A DNA stretch of 64,000 nucleotides from Thermomonas sp. (GTDB lineage Bacteria > Pseudomonadota > Gammaproteobacteria > Xanthomonadales > Xanthomonadaceae), in contig NZ_JAHRWW010000027.1 of NCBI RefSeq assembly GCF_019104945.1, positions 1 to 64,000 on the forward strand. The letters are read 5' to 3'. The position numbers and the translations under genes were made by a program. The notes under the pieces were generated by a model. That model worked only from the letters and a program-made list of their open reading frames with translations. It did no database searches and was not told the origin of the DNA. This document shows positions 38,312 to 48,570 of the stretch, piece after piece. Each line of letters starts with the position of its first letter. The stretch's first letter is position 1.

Positions 38312-38785
38312 ATGATCAACGTCGGCGACCGCATTCCCAACCTGCCCCTGCTGCTCTCCAGCGGCGAAACGACGGAACTGGAAGCGGCGCAGGCCAAGCG
38401 CTGGCTGGTGCTGTACTTTTATCCCAAAGACAGCACCCCCGGCTGCACCACCGAAGGTCTCGACTTCAACGCCCTGCTGCCCAAATTCAAACGCGCAGGC
38501 GCGATCGTTTTGGGCGTTTCGCGCGACTCACTCAAATCGCACCAGAATTTTTGCAGCAAGCAAGGGTTCAATTTCGATCTTGTTAGCGATGCTGATAGCG
38601 CACTGTGTAACGCTTTTGGCGTGATTAAACCGAAAAAGCTCTACGGCCGCGAATATGTCGGCATCGAACGCAGCACATTCTTAATTGATCCAGACGGCGT
38701 TGTTCGCGAGGCCTGGCGGCCGGTGAAAGTGACAGGCCACGCGCAGGCTGTGTTAGACGCACTCAAGGCCCTACTTTCTGCGTAA
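38312..38785 (+). CDS. bcp: Thioredoxin-dependent peroxiredoxin, Bcp family
   Basis: A 157-residue peroxiredoxin that reduces hydroperoxides. The peroxidatic Cys is in YPKDSTPGCTTEGLDF (~residue 46). The +5 resolving Cys of E. coli BCP is absent (Leu-Asp here); a Cys in HQNFCSKQG further on could resolve instead. Co-directional with the GcvR-like gene and phoH. Confidence 0.93.
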   Translation: MINVGDRIPNLPLLLSSGETTELEAAQAKRWLVLYFYPKDSTPGCTTEGLDFNALLPKFKRAGAIVLGVSRDSLKSHQNFCSKQGFNFDLVSDADSALCNAFGVIKPKKLYGREYVGIERSTFLIDPDGVVREAWRPVKVTGHAQAVLDALKALLSA

Positions 38786-38797
38786 AGGACTGTTGCA

Positions 38798-40195
38798 ATG
38801 AGCCACGGCAAACGCATCTACGTGCTAGACACCAACGTCTTGATGCACGACCCCACCGCGCTGTTCAAATTTGAAGAACACGACGTGTACCTGCCCATGC
38901 AGGTAATGGAAGAACTGGACAACGGTAAAAAAGGCACCTCGGAAGCCAGCCGCAACGCGCGTCAGGTCAGCCGCTTCCTCAATGAACTGATTGAAGCCCA
39001 CGGCAGCACGGATATTCGCCAAGGCATTCGCTTGGCGCGCCCGCAGAGCTTGCAGCTACGCGGTGCAGACAGCGTTGGCATGCTGCGTTTTCAAACCGAC
39101 GACTTCAACGCAGGCAAGCGCTTTGGCACGGTCATTCCCGATAACAATATCTTGGGTGCCATTCTTGCGCTGAAAGAATCCGACCCCGGCGCGCCGGTGG
39201 TCTTTGTGTCCAAAGACATCAACCTGCGCATTAAAGCCGCCATTGCAGGCATTGAAAACGAGGACTACGAAAACGACCGCGCGCTGGATGATTTCAACCT
39301 TCTGTTTACCGGCGCAACCCAGCTTCCCGAAGATTTTTGGCAAATCCACGGTGCTGATTTGAAATCGTGGACCGATAAAGGCCGCACCTATTACGAAATT
39401 GCGCGCGGCAAGGATGAGGAGTGGTTCCCCAACCAGTTTGCTTTTCTTCCCGGCGACGAGCAGTCAGAGCTGAAGGTGGTGAAGTTAAGCGATGACCGCA
39501 TCACCCTGCGCATCGTGGACGACTACCGCCACAGCCAGCATTCGGTATGGGGCATCACCGCACGCAACCGCGAGCAAAATTTTGCGCTCAACGCGCTGAT
39601 GGACCCCGATATTGATTTTGTAACCCTGCTAGGCACCGCAGGCACCGGCAAGACGCTGCTGACGCTGGCCGCAGGCCTGGCGCAAACCATGGACCAGCAG
39701 CGCTACCGTGAAATCATCATGACCCGTGCCACGGTGAGCGTAGGCGAAGACATCGGTTTTCTGCCCGGCACCGAAGAAGAAAAAATGACGCCGTGGATGG
39801 GCGCACTCACCGATAACCTCGAAGTGCTCACCCACAACCAAGAAGGCGGCAGCTGGGGGCGCGCTGCAACCAATGATCTGCTGGCATCGCGTATCAAAAT
39901 TCGCTCGATGAACTTCATGCGCGGCCGCACGTTCTTGTCACGCTATCTTATTTTGGACGAAGCGCAAAACCTGACGCCCAAACAGATGAAAACGCTGATT
40001 ACTCGCGCAGGCCCCGGCACTAAAATTGTGTGCTTGGGGAACGTGCAGCAAATCGACACCCCCTACCTTACCGAAACCACGTCAGGCCTGACCTACGCCG
40101 CCGACCGCTTCAAAACATGGGACCATAGCGCCCACGTCATTTTGCGCCGTGGCGAGCGCTCGCGCCTTGCTGATTATGCTTCCGACGCGTTGTAA
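38798..40195 (+). CDS. PIN-PhoH family ATPase
   Basis: A 465-residue protein with an N-terminal PIN ribonuclease-like domain (YVLDTNVLMHDPTAL ... VMEELD, metal-binding acids visible) and a C-terminal PhoH P-loop domain with Walker A LLGTAGTGKTLLTLAAG and Walker B YLILDEAQNLTPKQMKTL. Proteins of this YlaK/PhoH2 type have been reported to couple RNA helicase and RNase activity. The cellular role here is unknown. It follows bcp by 12 bp and precedes a DUF1275 gene by 3 bp. Confidence 0.92.
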   Translation: MSHGKRIYVLDTNVLMHDPTALFKFEEHDVYLPMQVMEELDNGKKGTSEASRNARQVSRFLNELIEAHGSTDIRQGIRLARPQSLQLRGADSVGMLRFQTDDFNAGKRFGTVIPDNNILGAILALKESDPGAPVVFVSKDINLRIKAAIAGIENEDYENDRALDDFNLLFTGATQLPEDFWQIHGADLKSWTDKGRTYYEIARGKDEEWFPNQFAFLPGDEQSELKVVKLSDDRITLRIVDDYRHSQHSVWGITARNREQNFALNALMDPDIDFVTLLGTAGTGKTLLTLAAGLAQTMDQQRYREIIMTRATVSVGEDIGFLPGTEEEKMTPWMGALTDNLEVLTHNQEGGSWGRAATNDLLASRIKIRSMNFMRGRTFLSRYLILDEAQNLTPKQMKTLITRAGPGTKIVCLGNVQQIDTPYLTETTSGLTYAADRFKTWDHSAHVILRRGERSRLADYASDAL

Positions 40196-40198
40196 CGC

Positions 40199-40870
40199 AT
40201 GGGCGTGTATCTGCCGCGTTGGGTGTGGGTAGGCGCGGGCCTTTTGGCCTGCGCCTCCGGCATGGTCAACGTGGTGGGGTATTTAAGTTTCGAGCATCAA
40301 GCGGTGAGCAATATGACCGGCGCCACCACCTTGCTTGGTGGCGCACTGGCACATGGCGATCTACAGGCCAGTTTGCACCTCAGCGCGGTCATGGGCGCGT
40401 TTGTCACGGGCGCCATGCTCAGCGGCATCATCATTCAAGACAGTACCCTGCAACTGGGGCGGCGCTACGGCGTGGCGTTAATGCTGACGTCATTGCTTTT
40501 ATTCGCCGCAATTCCGCTCTTTCAGCGGCACCTACTTTTTGGTGCGGTGCTCGCGGCCATGGCCTGCGGGCTGCAAAACGCAATGGCCACAACGTTTAGC
40601 GGCGCGGTGATCCGCACCAGTCATCTATCCGGCATGTTTACCGACCTTGGCATTGCCCTTGGCCACGCGCTGCGCAAAATGCCGCTACAAACCCGCCGCC
40701 TGCGGCTGTGTCTCTTGGTGGTGGTGACGTTTTTTTGCGGTGCGGTATGCGGTGGCTGGCTATTTATGCAGCTCGATTATCTTGCGCTGTTAGTGCCTGC
40801 CAGCGCCACCGGGCTTACCGGGTTTGGCTATATCGCCTACACGCATTTACACCGGCGTGCAGGCGATTAG
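40199..40870 (+). CDS. DUF1275 (YoaK-like) membrane protein
   Basis: A 223-residue protein with about six hydrophobic segments. The family segment GMVNVVGYLSFEHQAVSNMTGATTLLGGAL near the N-terminus and GLQNAMATTFSGAVIRTSHLSGMFTDLGIALG in the middle identify DUF1275. The transported substrate, if any, is unknown. Convergent with fabB 9 bp away. Confidence 0.85.
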   Translation: MGVYLPRWVWVGAGLLACASGMVNVVGYLSFEHQAVSNMTGATTLLGGALAHGDLQASLHLSAVMGAFVTGAMLSGIIIQDSTLQLGRRYGVALMLTSLLLFAAIPLFQRHLLFGAVLAAMACGLQNAMATTFSGAVIRTSHLSGMFTDLGIALGHALRKMPLQTRRLRLCLLVVVTFFCGAVCGGWLFMQLDYLALLVPASATGLTGFGYIAYTHLHRRAGD

Positions 40871-40879
40871 CGCGCTGCG

Positions 40880-42088
40880 TTAAACGCGGCCAAACACCAA
40901 CGCCGCATTGGTGCCGCCAAAGCCAAAGCTATTGGACATCACCACGTCCAGTTTGGCGTCGCGGCTTTCGCGCACGATGGGGAAGCTTTCTGCGCCGGGG
41001 TCCAGTGTTTCAATATTGGCCGAACCGGCAATAAAGCCGTCGCGCATCATCAGCAAGCTGTAGATGGCTTCATGCACGCTGGCCGCGCCCAGCGAATGGC
41101 CGGACAGCGCTTTGGTGGACGAAATGGGCGGCACGGTGTCGCCAAACACTTCGCGCACGGCCTTCAGCTCGGTGATATCGCCAAGCGGGGTGGAGGTGCC
41201 GTGGGTGTTGAGGTAATCCACCGGGCGGTTCACGCCTTCCAGCGCCATGCGCATACAGCGCACCGCGCCTTCGCCGCTGGGCGCCACCATGTCAGCGCCG
41301 TCTGAGGTCACGCCGTAGCCAATCAGTTCGGCATGAATCTTGGCACCGCGCGCCACGGCGTGATCCCAATCTTCCAGCACCAACATGCCGCCGCCGCTGC
41401 CAATCACAAAGCCGTCGCGGGTGGCATCGTAAGGGCGCGACGCGGTGGCAGGCGTGTCGTTATGGCCTGAAGAGAGCGCGCCCATGGCGTCGAACATGCA
41501 GGTCATCGTCCAGTCTAAATCTTCGCCGCCGCCGGCAAACACGATGTCCTGCGCGCCGTGGCGAATCAGGTCGGCGGCCGCGCCGATGCAATGCGCGGAC
41601 GTTGCGCAGGCGGCGCTGATGGAATAGCTAAGGCCCTTGATTTTGAACGCCGTGGCAAGGTTGGCCGACACCGTGGAGCACATCGTGCGCGGCACCATGT
41701 ACGGGCCCACTTTGCGCACGCCGCGATCACGCAGGATGTCGGCGGTTTCTACCTGCCAGCGGCTGGAACCACCGCCGGAACCGGCGATCAGCCCAGTGCG
41801 CACATGGCTCACCTGTTCGTCAGTAAGCCCCGCATCGGCAATCGCGTCACGCATGGCCACATAACTGTAGGCCGCAGCATCGCTCATAAAACGCTTGAGC
41901 TTGCGGTCGATCACCGCGTCTAAATCCAGCTCCACCGCGCCGCCAACTTGGCTGCGCAGGCCGCGTTCTACCGAATCGGCCAGTGTGCGGATACCGGAGC
42001 GGCCCGCTCGTAGCGCTGCAGATACGCTATCAAGGTCATTACCGAGGCAAGAGGTGATTCCCATCCCCGTAATCGCAATACGACGCAT
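40880..42088 (-). CDS. fabB: 3-oxoacyl-ACP synthase I
   Basis: Elongating beta-ketoacyl-ACP synthase, 402 residues from [13 protein letters not shown]. The Cys-His-His triad is visible: [26 protein letters not shown] and [14 protein letters not shown]. The longer frame to 42178 would run into fabA and is rejected. It lies 4 bp after fabA, the standard pair for unsaturated fatty acid synthesis. Confidence 0.96.
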   Translation of the reverse strand: MRRIAITGMGITSCLGNDLDSVSAALRAGRSGIRTLADSVERGLRSQVGGAVELDLDAVIDRKLKRFMSDAAAYSYVAMRDAIADAGLTDEQVSHVRTGLIAGSGGGSSRWQVETADILRDRGVRKVGPYMVPRTMCSTVSANLATAFKIKGLSYSISAACATSAHCIGAAADLIRHGAQDIVFAGGGEDLDWTMTCMFDAMGALSSGHNDTPATASRPYDATRDGFVIGSGGGMLVLEDWDHAVARGAKIHAELIGYGVTSDGADMVAPSGEGAVRCMRMALEGVNRPVDYLNTHGTSTPLGDITELKAVREVFGDTVPPISSTKALSGHSLGAASVHEAIYSLLMMRDGFIAGSANIETLDPGAESFPIVRESRDAKLDVVMSNSFGFGGTNAALVFGRV

Positions 42089-42092
42089 GATG

Positions 42093-42608
42093 TTAGCCTT
42101 CCTTGTTTGATGCAAACAAACCAACGCGCAGGTCTTTGGCTTGGTAAATTTCTTCACCATCCACCAACACGCGGGCATCGGCCTGCGCCATCACCAATTT
42201 GCGGTTGATGACACGGGTGATGTCAATTTCATACGTGACTTTCTTCGCCGTTGGCAGCACTTGGCCAGAGAATTTCACCTCGCCGCAACCCAGCGCACGG
42301 CCACGGCCGGGTGCGCCTAGCCACGTGAGATAAAACCCAACGATCTGCCACATAGCATCGAGCCCCAAGCAGCCAGGCATCACCGGGTCGCCAAGGAAAT
42401 GGCACTGGAAAAACCAGAGGTCTGGATGGATGTCGAGCTCGGCACGCACGAAGCCTTTGCCGTGACTGCCGCCGTTGTCGTTGATCTCAACGATGCGATC
42501 GAACATCAACATGGGGTCGGCGGGCAAACGAGCCTCGCTGTCGGGGAAAAGCTCGCCGCGTGCGCTGGCGAGCAGCTGCTCACGGGTAAACGATGAAGCG
42601 CGGGTCAT
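42093..42608 (-). CDS. fabA: 3-hydroxydecanoyl-ACP dehydratase/isomerase
   Basis: Makes cis-3-decenoyl-ACP, the branch point of unsaturated fatty acids. The 171-residue hotdog protein starts [13 protein letters not shown], the same beginning as other FabA proteins. The active His is in [15 protein letters not shown] and the Asp in CLGLDAMWQ. The frame continues upstream to 42830 without conserved content, so the 42608 start is used. The 187 bp to zwf hold a GTTTG-N8-CAAAC palindrome (42630-42647) of unknown meaning. Confidence 0.96.
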   Translation of the reverse strand: MTRASSFTREQLLASARGELFPDSEARLPADPMLMFDRIVEINDNGGSHGKGFVRAELDIHPDLWFFQCHFLGDPVMPGCLGLDAMWQIVGFYLTWLGAPGRGRALGCGEVKFSGQVLPTAKKVTYEIDITRVINRKLVMAQADARVLVDGEEIYQAKDLRVGLFASNKEG

Positions 42609-42795
42609 GGACTGGCCCAATGGGGAAACGTTTGATTCTATACAAACACACCCCTCCATACCTAGGCGTATCCAATGCAAAGGCATCGGTTCGCGCGTTT
42701 TGAACCGCTTCCGCCCATGAAAACGTGTGCAGTGCAACACTTCATGCAAAAACCGTATTAAGCTCGAAGTTCGTCCACATCTTGGTGATCTCCCT

Positions 42796-44265
42796 GTGAC
42801 GCAAGCCACGCCCGCCTCGCTGCTGACCATCTTCGGCGCTACCGGCGATCTCTCCCGACGTATGCTGCTGCCCTCGCTTTACAGTTTGCAGGCCGAACAT
42901 TTGCTCCCCGACGGGATGCGCATTCTTGGCACGGCGCGTAGCGAACTGAGCCGTGAAGCCTTCGCCCAGATGGTGGCCGATAGCATCCATGAGCGCATTC
43001 CCGCCGCCGAGTGCAACGACGAAGCACTGCGCGGCCTGATCGAGCGCCTTGATTTTTTTTCAGCCAGCGCTGACAACGATGTCAGTATGAAGGCATTAGC
43101 CGACAAAATTACTAACTCGCGTAATGGCGACGCGCTCTACCACATGAGCACCGCGCCCAAATTTTATGGCCCCGCCTGCCAAGCCTTGGCGGCGCACGGT
43201 GCAGCCGGCCCAGGCACACGAGTGATGCTGGAAAAACCCATCGGCACCGACCTTGCTAGCGCCATTGCCATCAATGATGCGGTGGCCAAGGCCTTCGACG
43301 AAGAGCGCATCTACCGTACCGACCATTACCTTGGCAAAGAGGGCGTGCAAAACCTGATTGCGCTGCGCTTTGGTAATTCGTTGTTCGAGCCACTTTGGAG
43401 CGCGCGCCATATCGAACAGGTGCAGATCACCGTGGGTGAAACCGTGGGTGTGGAAGGGCGCGGCGATTATTACGACGAGTCCGGCGCGCTGCGCGACATG
43501 CTGCAGAACCACTTACTGCAGCTGCTGTGCTTGGTGGCGATGGAGCCACCGGCCAAGTTTGACCCCACCGCCGTGCGCAATGAAAAAATCAAAGTACTGC
43601 GCTCACTACGCGCGATCAATCACAGCAATGTCGGCACCGATTCGGTCATTGGCCAGTACACCGCTGGCGCAAGCGAAGGCAAAGTGGTGCCGGGCTACGC
43701 CGAAGAATTAGGCCGCGCCAGCCGCACCGAAACCTTCGTTGCGCTGCGTGCGCACGTGGACAACTGGCGCTGGTCGGGGGTGCCGTTCTACCTGCGCACC
43801 GGCAAGCGCCTACCTTCGCGCAGCACCGAAATTTATATCCAGTTCCGCAAAGTGCCGTATTCGATTTTCGGTGGCCCAGCGGCCGCCGATATGCAGCCCA
43901 ATGGCCTATTGATCAAGCTGCAACCAGAAGAACGCATCGAGCTGATGCTGATGAGCAAAACGCCGGGGCTGGACCGCAACGGGCTGCGCCTGTCGCAAGT
44001 AGGGCTGGATCTCGATTTCCACGAAGAGTTTGCTGCCGCGCGCAAGCGCATTGCTTACGAGCGTTTGTATTTGGATGCCATTGAAGGTAACGGCACGCTG
44101 TTTGTACGCCGCGACGAAACCGAAGCTGCGTGGCAGTGGGTCGATGCGATTGCAAACGGCTGGCGCGATACCGGCATGGTTCCTAAGCCTTATCCAGCTG
44201 GTACTTGGGGGCCGAGCGCCACCGTTTCTCTCACCGACCGCAGCGGCCATAGCTGGCGCGAATAA
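42796..44265 (+). CDS. zwf: Glucose-6-phosphate 1-dehydrogenase
   Basis: Oxidises glucose-6-phosphate to 6-phosphogluconolactone; entry step of the Entner-Doudoroff and pentose phosphate routes. The 489-residue protein starts at GTG 42796 ([21 protein letters not shown]) with the nucleotide-binding GATGDL. The active segment is [14 protein letters not shown], followed by [18 protein letters not shown]. An upstream ATG (42727) adds 23 non-conserved residues. First gene of zwf-pgl-edd-glk-eda. Confidence 0.95.
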   Translation: MTQATPASLLTIFGATGDLSRRMLLPSLYSLQAEHLLPDGMRILGTARSELSREAFAQMVADSIHERIPAAECNDEALRGLIERLDFFSASADNDVSMKALADKITNSRNGDALYHMSTAPKFYGPACQALAAHGAAGPGTRVMLEKPIGTDLASAIAINDAVAKAFDEERIYRTDHYLGKEGVQNLIALRFGNSLFEPLWSARHIEQVQITVGETVGVEGRGDYYDESGALRDMLQNHLLQLLCLVAMEPPAKFDPTAVRNEKIKVLRSLRAINHSNVGTDSVIGQYTAGASEGKVVPGYAEELGRASRTETFVALRAHVDNWRWSGVPFYLRTGKRLPSRSTEIYIQFRKVPYSIFGGPAAADMQPNGLLIKLQPEERIELMLMSKTPGLDRNGLRLSQVGLDLDFHEEFAAARKRIAYERLYLDAIEGNGTLFVRRDETEAAWQWVDAIANGWRDTGMVPKPYPAGTWGPSATVSLTDRSGHSWRE

Positions 44266-44273
44266 GGGGCGTA

Positions 44274-44972
44274 ATGAGCTGGATCGAACATACTTATCCC
44301 GATACCTCTGCGCTCGTTACGCAGGTCAGTCGTATTTTTGAAGAAGCCGCACGACAGGCCATCGCGCAGCGCGGCCGCGCATTCTTCAGTCTCGCCGGTG
44401 GGCGCACGCCGCTACCGATTTACGCCTATCTTGCCAACGCGGGCTTGAACGGCCCTGTGTTGGCAGTGCCGGGGGATGATCGCTGCGTACCGCACGATCA
44501 CGCCGCCTGCAACTGGCGCAACCTACGCGATGCGTTCTACACCGACCCGCAGATTCAAGTGCAGCCACTAACCACCGCCGACGGTGCCAGTGAGGCGTCA
44601 CTCACTCAGAGCCAACACTTTTTGGCGCAGCATCCTGAGGCATTCGATGCGGTACTCATAGGCATGGGGGCAGACGGCCACTTCGCTTCGTTATTTCCCG
44701 GCGCAGCCAATCTTCAGCAAGGTTTGGCGGGAGACAGCGGCCTTGCTGTCATCGCCACCACACCCAATCCATTACCGCCCGAAGCGCCGTTCTCGCGCAT
44801 CAGCCTGACCCTGCCGCGCCTGCTGCATGCGCGCGAAGTGCATGTGGTTGTAACCGGCCAAGACAAATACAGCATTCTGCAGCAGGCCAAGCAAGACGCC
44901 GGTGCGCCGTATCCCATCGCCACATTGCTGCACGCTTCCCCTATCCCCGTCCACATTCATTGGAGCCCATGA
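44274..44972 (+). CDS. pgl: 6-phosphogluconolactonase
   Basis: Hydrolyses the lactone made by Zwf. The 232-residue SOL/DevB-type protein has [30 protein letters not shown] and [15 protein letters not shown], the phosphate-binding loops of the NagB/Pgl fold. Short spacing to zwf (8 bp) and overlap with edd. Confidence 0.94.
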   Translation: MSWIEHTYPDTSALVTQVSRIFEEAARQAIAQRGRAFFSLAGGRTPLPIYAYLANAGLNGPVLAVPGDDRCVPHDHAACNWRNLRDAFYTDPQIQVQPLTTADGASEASLTQSQHFLAQHPEAFDAVLIGMGADGHFASLFPGAANLQQGLAGDSGLAVIATTPNPLPPEAPFSRISLTLPRLLHAREVHVVVTGQDKYSILQQAKQDAGAPYPIATLLHASPIPVHIHWSP

Positions 44973-46819
44973 TGTCCACGTCTTCGCTGCATCCCGTCGT
45001 CGAACGCGTCACTGCCCGCATTGCCGAGCGCAGCCAAAAGACGCGTGCGGATTACCTTGCACGCATGGACGCCGCGCATCAGGCCGGGCCGTATCGCTAC
45101 AAACTGTCCTGCGGCAACCAAGCTCACGGCTTCGCCGCCTCGGGCGAAGACAAGCCCGCGCTGCGCTGGGGCAAGGGTGGCAATATCGGTATTGTCACCG
45201 CTTACAACGACATGCTCAGCGCGCACCAGCCGTTTGAGCCTTACCCGGCATTGATCCGCATGGCTGCGCGCAACGCCGGCGGCAGCGCGCAGGTGGCAGG
45301 CGGGGTTCCTGCAATGTGCGACGGCATTACTCAAGGCCGCGCTGGGATGGAGCTTTCGCTGTTCTCGCGTGACGTGATCGCCATGGCCACCGCGGTATCG
45401 CTGTCGCACGACTGCTATGACGCCGCGCTGATGCTTGGCGTGTGCGACAAAATCGTGCCCGGCCTACTGATTGGCGCGCTCAGCTTCGGCCACCTGCCGG
45501 TGATCTTTGTTCCCGCAGGCCCCATGCCCTCGGGCATTCCTAACCCAGAAAAAGCCAAGGTGCGCCAGCGTTTTGCACTGGGTCAAGCCAGCCAAGACGA
45601 ACTCATGGATGCCGAGGCCGCGTCTTATCATGCGCCCGGCACCTGCACCTTCTACGGCACCGCCAATTCCAACCAAATGCTGATGGAAGTGATGGGCCTG
45701 CATATGCCTGGCACCGCCTTCGTCCCGCCGAACACGCCGCTGCGCAGTGCGCTTACCGTGGCCGCCGCCGAACAGGTGCTGCAAAACACCGCACTGGGCG
45801 AGCACTATCGCCCACTCGCGCATACCGTGGACGAAAAAGCGATCGTCAATGCGATGGTGGGCCTTGCCGCTACCGGCGGCTCCACCAACCACTCCATGCA
45901 TCTTGTGGCGATTGCCCGCGCCGCGGGTGTACAAATCAACTGGGACGATTTGGATGAACTCTCCAAAGCCACGCCACTGCTGGCACGCGTGTATCCCAAC
46001 GGCGCCGCCGACGTGAACCACTTTGAAGCCGCAGGCGGTATTGGTTTTGTGATTCGTGAACTACTCGATGGCGGCCTGCTGCACGATGATGTGAAGTGTG
46101 TGCATGGTGGCGGCTTACGCCAGCAGGCACAGCAGCCGTATATGGATGACCTAACCTTGCGCTGGCAAGAGCCGCCGGCTGCATCGCTCAATACCAATAT
46201 CGTGCGCCCCGCCTCTAACCCCTTCGACCACGAAGGCGGCCTACGCTGTCTCTCTGGAAACATTGGCCGCGCGGTGGTGAAAATTTCTGCCGTGGCGCCA
46301 GAGTTCCGCCAAATTGAAGCCCCCGCCATCATTTTTGAATCGCAAGACGCGCTGATTGATGCGTTCAAGGTGGGTAAACTGGATAAGCACGACGGCTTTG
46401 ACGGTAATTTTGTCGCCGTGGTGCGTGGCCAAGGCCCGCGTGCCATCGGTATGCCCGAACTACACAAACTCACCCCCACACTGGCCGCACTGCAAGACCG
46501 CGGCCAACGCGTAGCGCTGCTTACCGATGGCCGCATGTCTGGGGCTTCCGGCAAAGTGCTTGCCGCAATTCACGTTACGCCAGAGGCGCTTGACGGTGAA
46601 GGCTTAGCCAAATTGCGCGAAGGGGATGTAGTGCGCATCGACGGCGAAGCGGGCACGATGAACGCGATGGTCGATGCCGCCGAATGGGCCGCGCGCGCAC
46701 CGGCGCAACTAGATCGTTCGTCCAGCCACCATGGCATGGGCCGCGAGCTGTTTGGCTTGATGCGCCACCACGTAGGCTCGGCCGAACACGGCGCCTGCTC
46801 ACTGTTTGGTGACGCTTAA
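44972..46819 (+). CDS. edd: 6-phosphogluconate dehydratase
   Basis: Iron-sulfur dehydratase of the Entner-Doudoroff pathway giving KDPG. The 615-residue protein starts [17 protein letters not shown] (ATG 44972; ATG 44969 one codon earlier is equally possible; GGAG at 44962-44965 favours 44972). Cluster and substrate segments are [38 protein letters not shown] and [19 protein letters not shown]. No internal defect. Confidence 0.96.
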   Translation: MSTSSLHPVVERVTARIAERSQKTRADYLARMDAAHQAGPYRYKLSCGNQAHGFAASGEDKPALRWGKGGNIGIVTAYNDMLSAHQPFEPYPALIRMAARNAGGSAQVAGGVPAMCDGITQGRAGMELSLFSRDVIAMATAVSLSHDCYDAALMLGVCDKIVPGLLIGALSFGHLPVIFVPAGPMPSGIPNPEKAKVRQRFALGQASQDELMDAEAASYHAPGTCTFYGTANSNQMLMEVMGLHMPGTAFVPPNTPLRSALTVAAAEQVLQNTALGEHYRPLAHTVDEKAIVNAMVGLAATGGSTNHSMHLVAIARAAGVQINWDDLDELSKATPLLARVYPNGAADVNHFEAAGGIGFVIRELLDGGLLHDDVKCVHGGGLRQQAQQPYMDDLTLRWQEPPAASLNTNIVRPASNPFDHEGGLRCLSGNIGRAVVKISAVAPEFRQIEAPAIIFESQDALIDAFKVGKLDKHDGFDGNFVAVVRGQGPRAIGMPELHKLTPTLAALQDRGQRVALLTDGRMSGASGKVLAAIHVTPEALDGEGLAKLREGDVVRIDGEAGTMNAMVDAAEWAARAPAQLDRSSSHHGMGRELFGLMRHHVGSAEHGACSLFGDA

Positions 46820-47842
46820 ATGAGTGCCCCCAACATTGCCCTAGTTGGCGATATTGGCGGCACTAACGCGCGCTTTGCGCTGATCGACTTGACGGCACCG
46901 AAGGTCGAGCTGCGCGAATCGAAATCGCTGCCAAATGCTGACTTCGCCAGCCTGCAGCACGCCATCGAACATTATCTCGCTGGGGTGAGCGAACACCCCA
47001 CCCGCGCGGCGCTCGCCGTGGCCTGCCCCGTGGGTAGCGATGAAATTCGGCTTACCAATCGCGCGTGGTCGTTCTCACGCGCAGAGCTACAGGCCACACT
47101 TGGGCTGGACGAATTACGCATGCTCAACGATTTCGGTGCGGTCGCGTGGGCCATCCCCGCACTCACCGACGCTGATCTTGTCACGCTTCATGGCAGCCTA
47201 ACCGCCCCATTGCAAGGCCCCATCAGCGTACTTGGCCCCGGCACAGGGCTAGGCGTTGCGCTTTTGGTTGGCACTGAAAAAACCGGCTGGCACGTCATTG
47301 AAACCGAAGGTGGGCATATTGGTTTTGCTCCACTCGGTGATGAAGAACGCGCCATCTCCGCATGGCTCACCGCGCAGCATGGCCGCACATCGACTGAGCG
47401 ATTATTGTGCGGAAAAGGATTATCAGAGATCGACGCGGTACTGCGCGGCGCAAATCAATTTTCGCCAACACACCGTCCCCTTCCCGGTGAAACGACCCTA
47501 CAAACACCAAGCCTACGCGACCCGGCCGATGTCGTTGCCGCCGCACTCGATGGCCACGACACCGCCGCACGCCGCGCGCTTGCACGTTTCTGCGCAGTAT
47601 TAGGCAGCGTGGCGGGTGATTGCGCGCTGATCCACGGCGCACGCACCGTGGTGATTGCAGGCGGTATCGTGCCGCGTTTTATTCCCTTCCTACGCAGCAG
47701 CGCCTTCCGCGAGCGTTTCCTTGCCAAAGGGCGGCTCACGCCACTGCTGGAATCGGTTCCCATCCACATCATCACCCATCCTCACCCCGGCCTATTGGGT
47801 GCCGCCTGCGCGCTACGCGCATCGGAGCTTGCCTCATGTTGA
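46820..47842 (+). CDS. glk: Glucokinase
   Basis: A 340-residue ROK-like/Glk-family kinase that phosphorylates glucose with ATP. N-terminal LVGDIGGTNARFALID binds phosphate; LGPGTGLGVALLVG, ETEGGHIGFAPL and IHGARTVVIAGGIVPRFI are typical of bacterial Glk. It begins immediately after the edd stop and overlaps eda, so free glucose from maltodextrin would be fed straight into this pathway. Confidence 0.95.
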   Translation: MSAPNIALVGDIGGTNARFALIDLTAPKVELRESKSLPNADFASLQHAIEHYLAGVSEHPTRAALAVACPVGSDEIRLTNRAWSFSRAELQATLGLDELRMLNDFGAVAWAIPALTDADLVTLHGSLTAPLQGPISVLGPGTGLGVALLVGTEKTGWHVIETEGGHIGFAPLGDEERAISAWLTAQHGRTSTERLLCGKGLSEIDAVLRGANQFSPTHRPLPGETTLQTPSLRDPADVVAAALDGHDTAARRALARFCAVLGSVAGDCALIHGARTVVIAGGIVPRFIPFLRSSAFRERFLAKGRLTPLLESVPIHIITHPHPGLLGAACALRASELASC

Positions 47843-48483
47843 ATACCGTTCACCACAACGCACTGGTTGATGCCGTGTTTGCACGCGCCCCGGTGGTGCC
47901 TGTCATTACCATTGCACGCATCGAAGACGCGCTGCCACTTGCTCGCGCACTGGCCGACAACGGCTTGCCGGTACTTGAAGTAACGCTGCGCACTGCCTGC
48001 GCGCTGGAAGCCATTGCCTTGATCGCACGCGAACTTCCGCAGGCCTGCGTGGGTGCTGGTACCATACTCTCGCCGAGCGACCTGCATAAGGTTGAAGCAG
48101 CAGGTGCGCAGTTTGCCATCTCCCCCGGTGCCACCGATGCGCTTTACAACGCCGCCAAATCAGGCAAAGTGCCGCTGATCCCAGGCATTGCCACCGCTTC
48201 TGAATTGATGCGTGGCGTGGAACACGGCTGGCAACGGTTCAAGTTTTTCCCCGCCGAAGCCAGCGGTGGCGTGGCGGCCCTCAAAGGCTTCGCAGGCCCA
48301 CTACCTATGGCGCGCTTTTGCCCAACTGGTGGAATTGATATTGGCAAAGCACCGAAATACCTTGCCCTGCCCAATGTTGCCTGCGTAGGCGGCTCGTGGA
48401 TGCTGCCTAACGATGCGATCGCCAGCGGCGACTGGGCACGCGTCGGCACGCTTGCGCGTGAAGCTGCGGCACTGCCGCGCTAA
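47836..48483 (+). CDS. eda: KDPG aldolase
   Basis: Splits 2-keto-3-deoxy-6-phosphogluconate into pyruvate and glyceraldehyde-3-phosphate. The 215-residue TIM-barrel protein starts at ATG 47836 (MLNTVHHNALVDAVF), overlapping glk by 7 bp. The catalytic Glu is in VLEVTLRT and the Schiff-base Lys in RFKFFPAEASGG. Last gene of the ED operon. Confidence 0.96.
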   Translation: MLNTVHHNALVDAVFARAPVVPVITIARIEDALPLARALADNGLPVLEVTLRTACALEAIALIARELPQACVGAGTILSPSDLHKVEAAGAQFAISPGATDALYNAAKSGKVPLIPGIATASELMRGVEHGWQRFKFFPAEASGGVAALKGFAGPLPMARFCPTGGIDIGKAPKYLALPNVACVGGSWMLPNDAIASGDWARVGTLAREAAALPR

Positions 48484-48507
48484 TTATTTTCTCTCCTTGG
48501 CTGACAT

Positions 48508-48537
48508 AAAAAATCCCGCCGGCTTGCACCGGCGGGA
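48508..48537 (-). terminator. Rho-independent terminator of the TonB-receptor gene
   Basis: On the minus strand TCCCGCCGG-TGCAAG-CCGGCGGGA followed by TTTTTTA: a perfect 9-bp stem with a T-tract. It lies between convergent eda and the receptor gene. Confidence 0.92.
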
Positions 48538-48570
48538 GGTAAGAGTTACCAAGGGAGAACACTCATAACA

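Noticed and set aside
42630-42647. GTTTG-N8-CAAAC palindrome between fabA and zwf as a regulator site
   Set aside because: Arms are only 5 bp and the sequence does not match any operator I can name (FabR, HexR, or the maltodextrin palindromes), so it was mentioned only under fabA.
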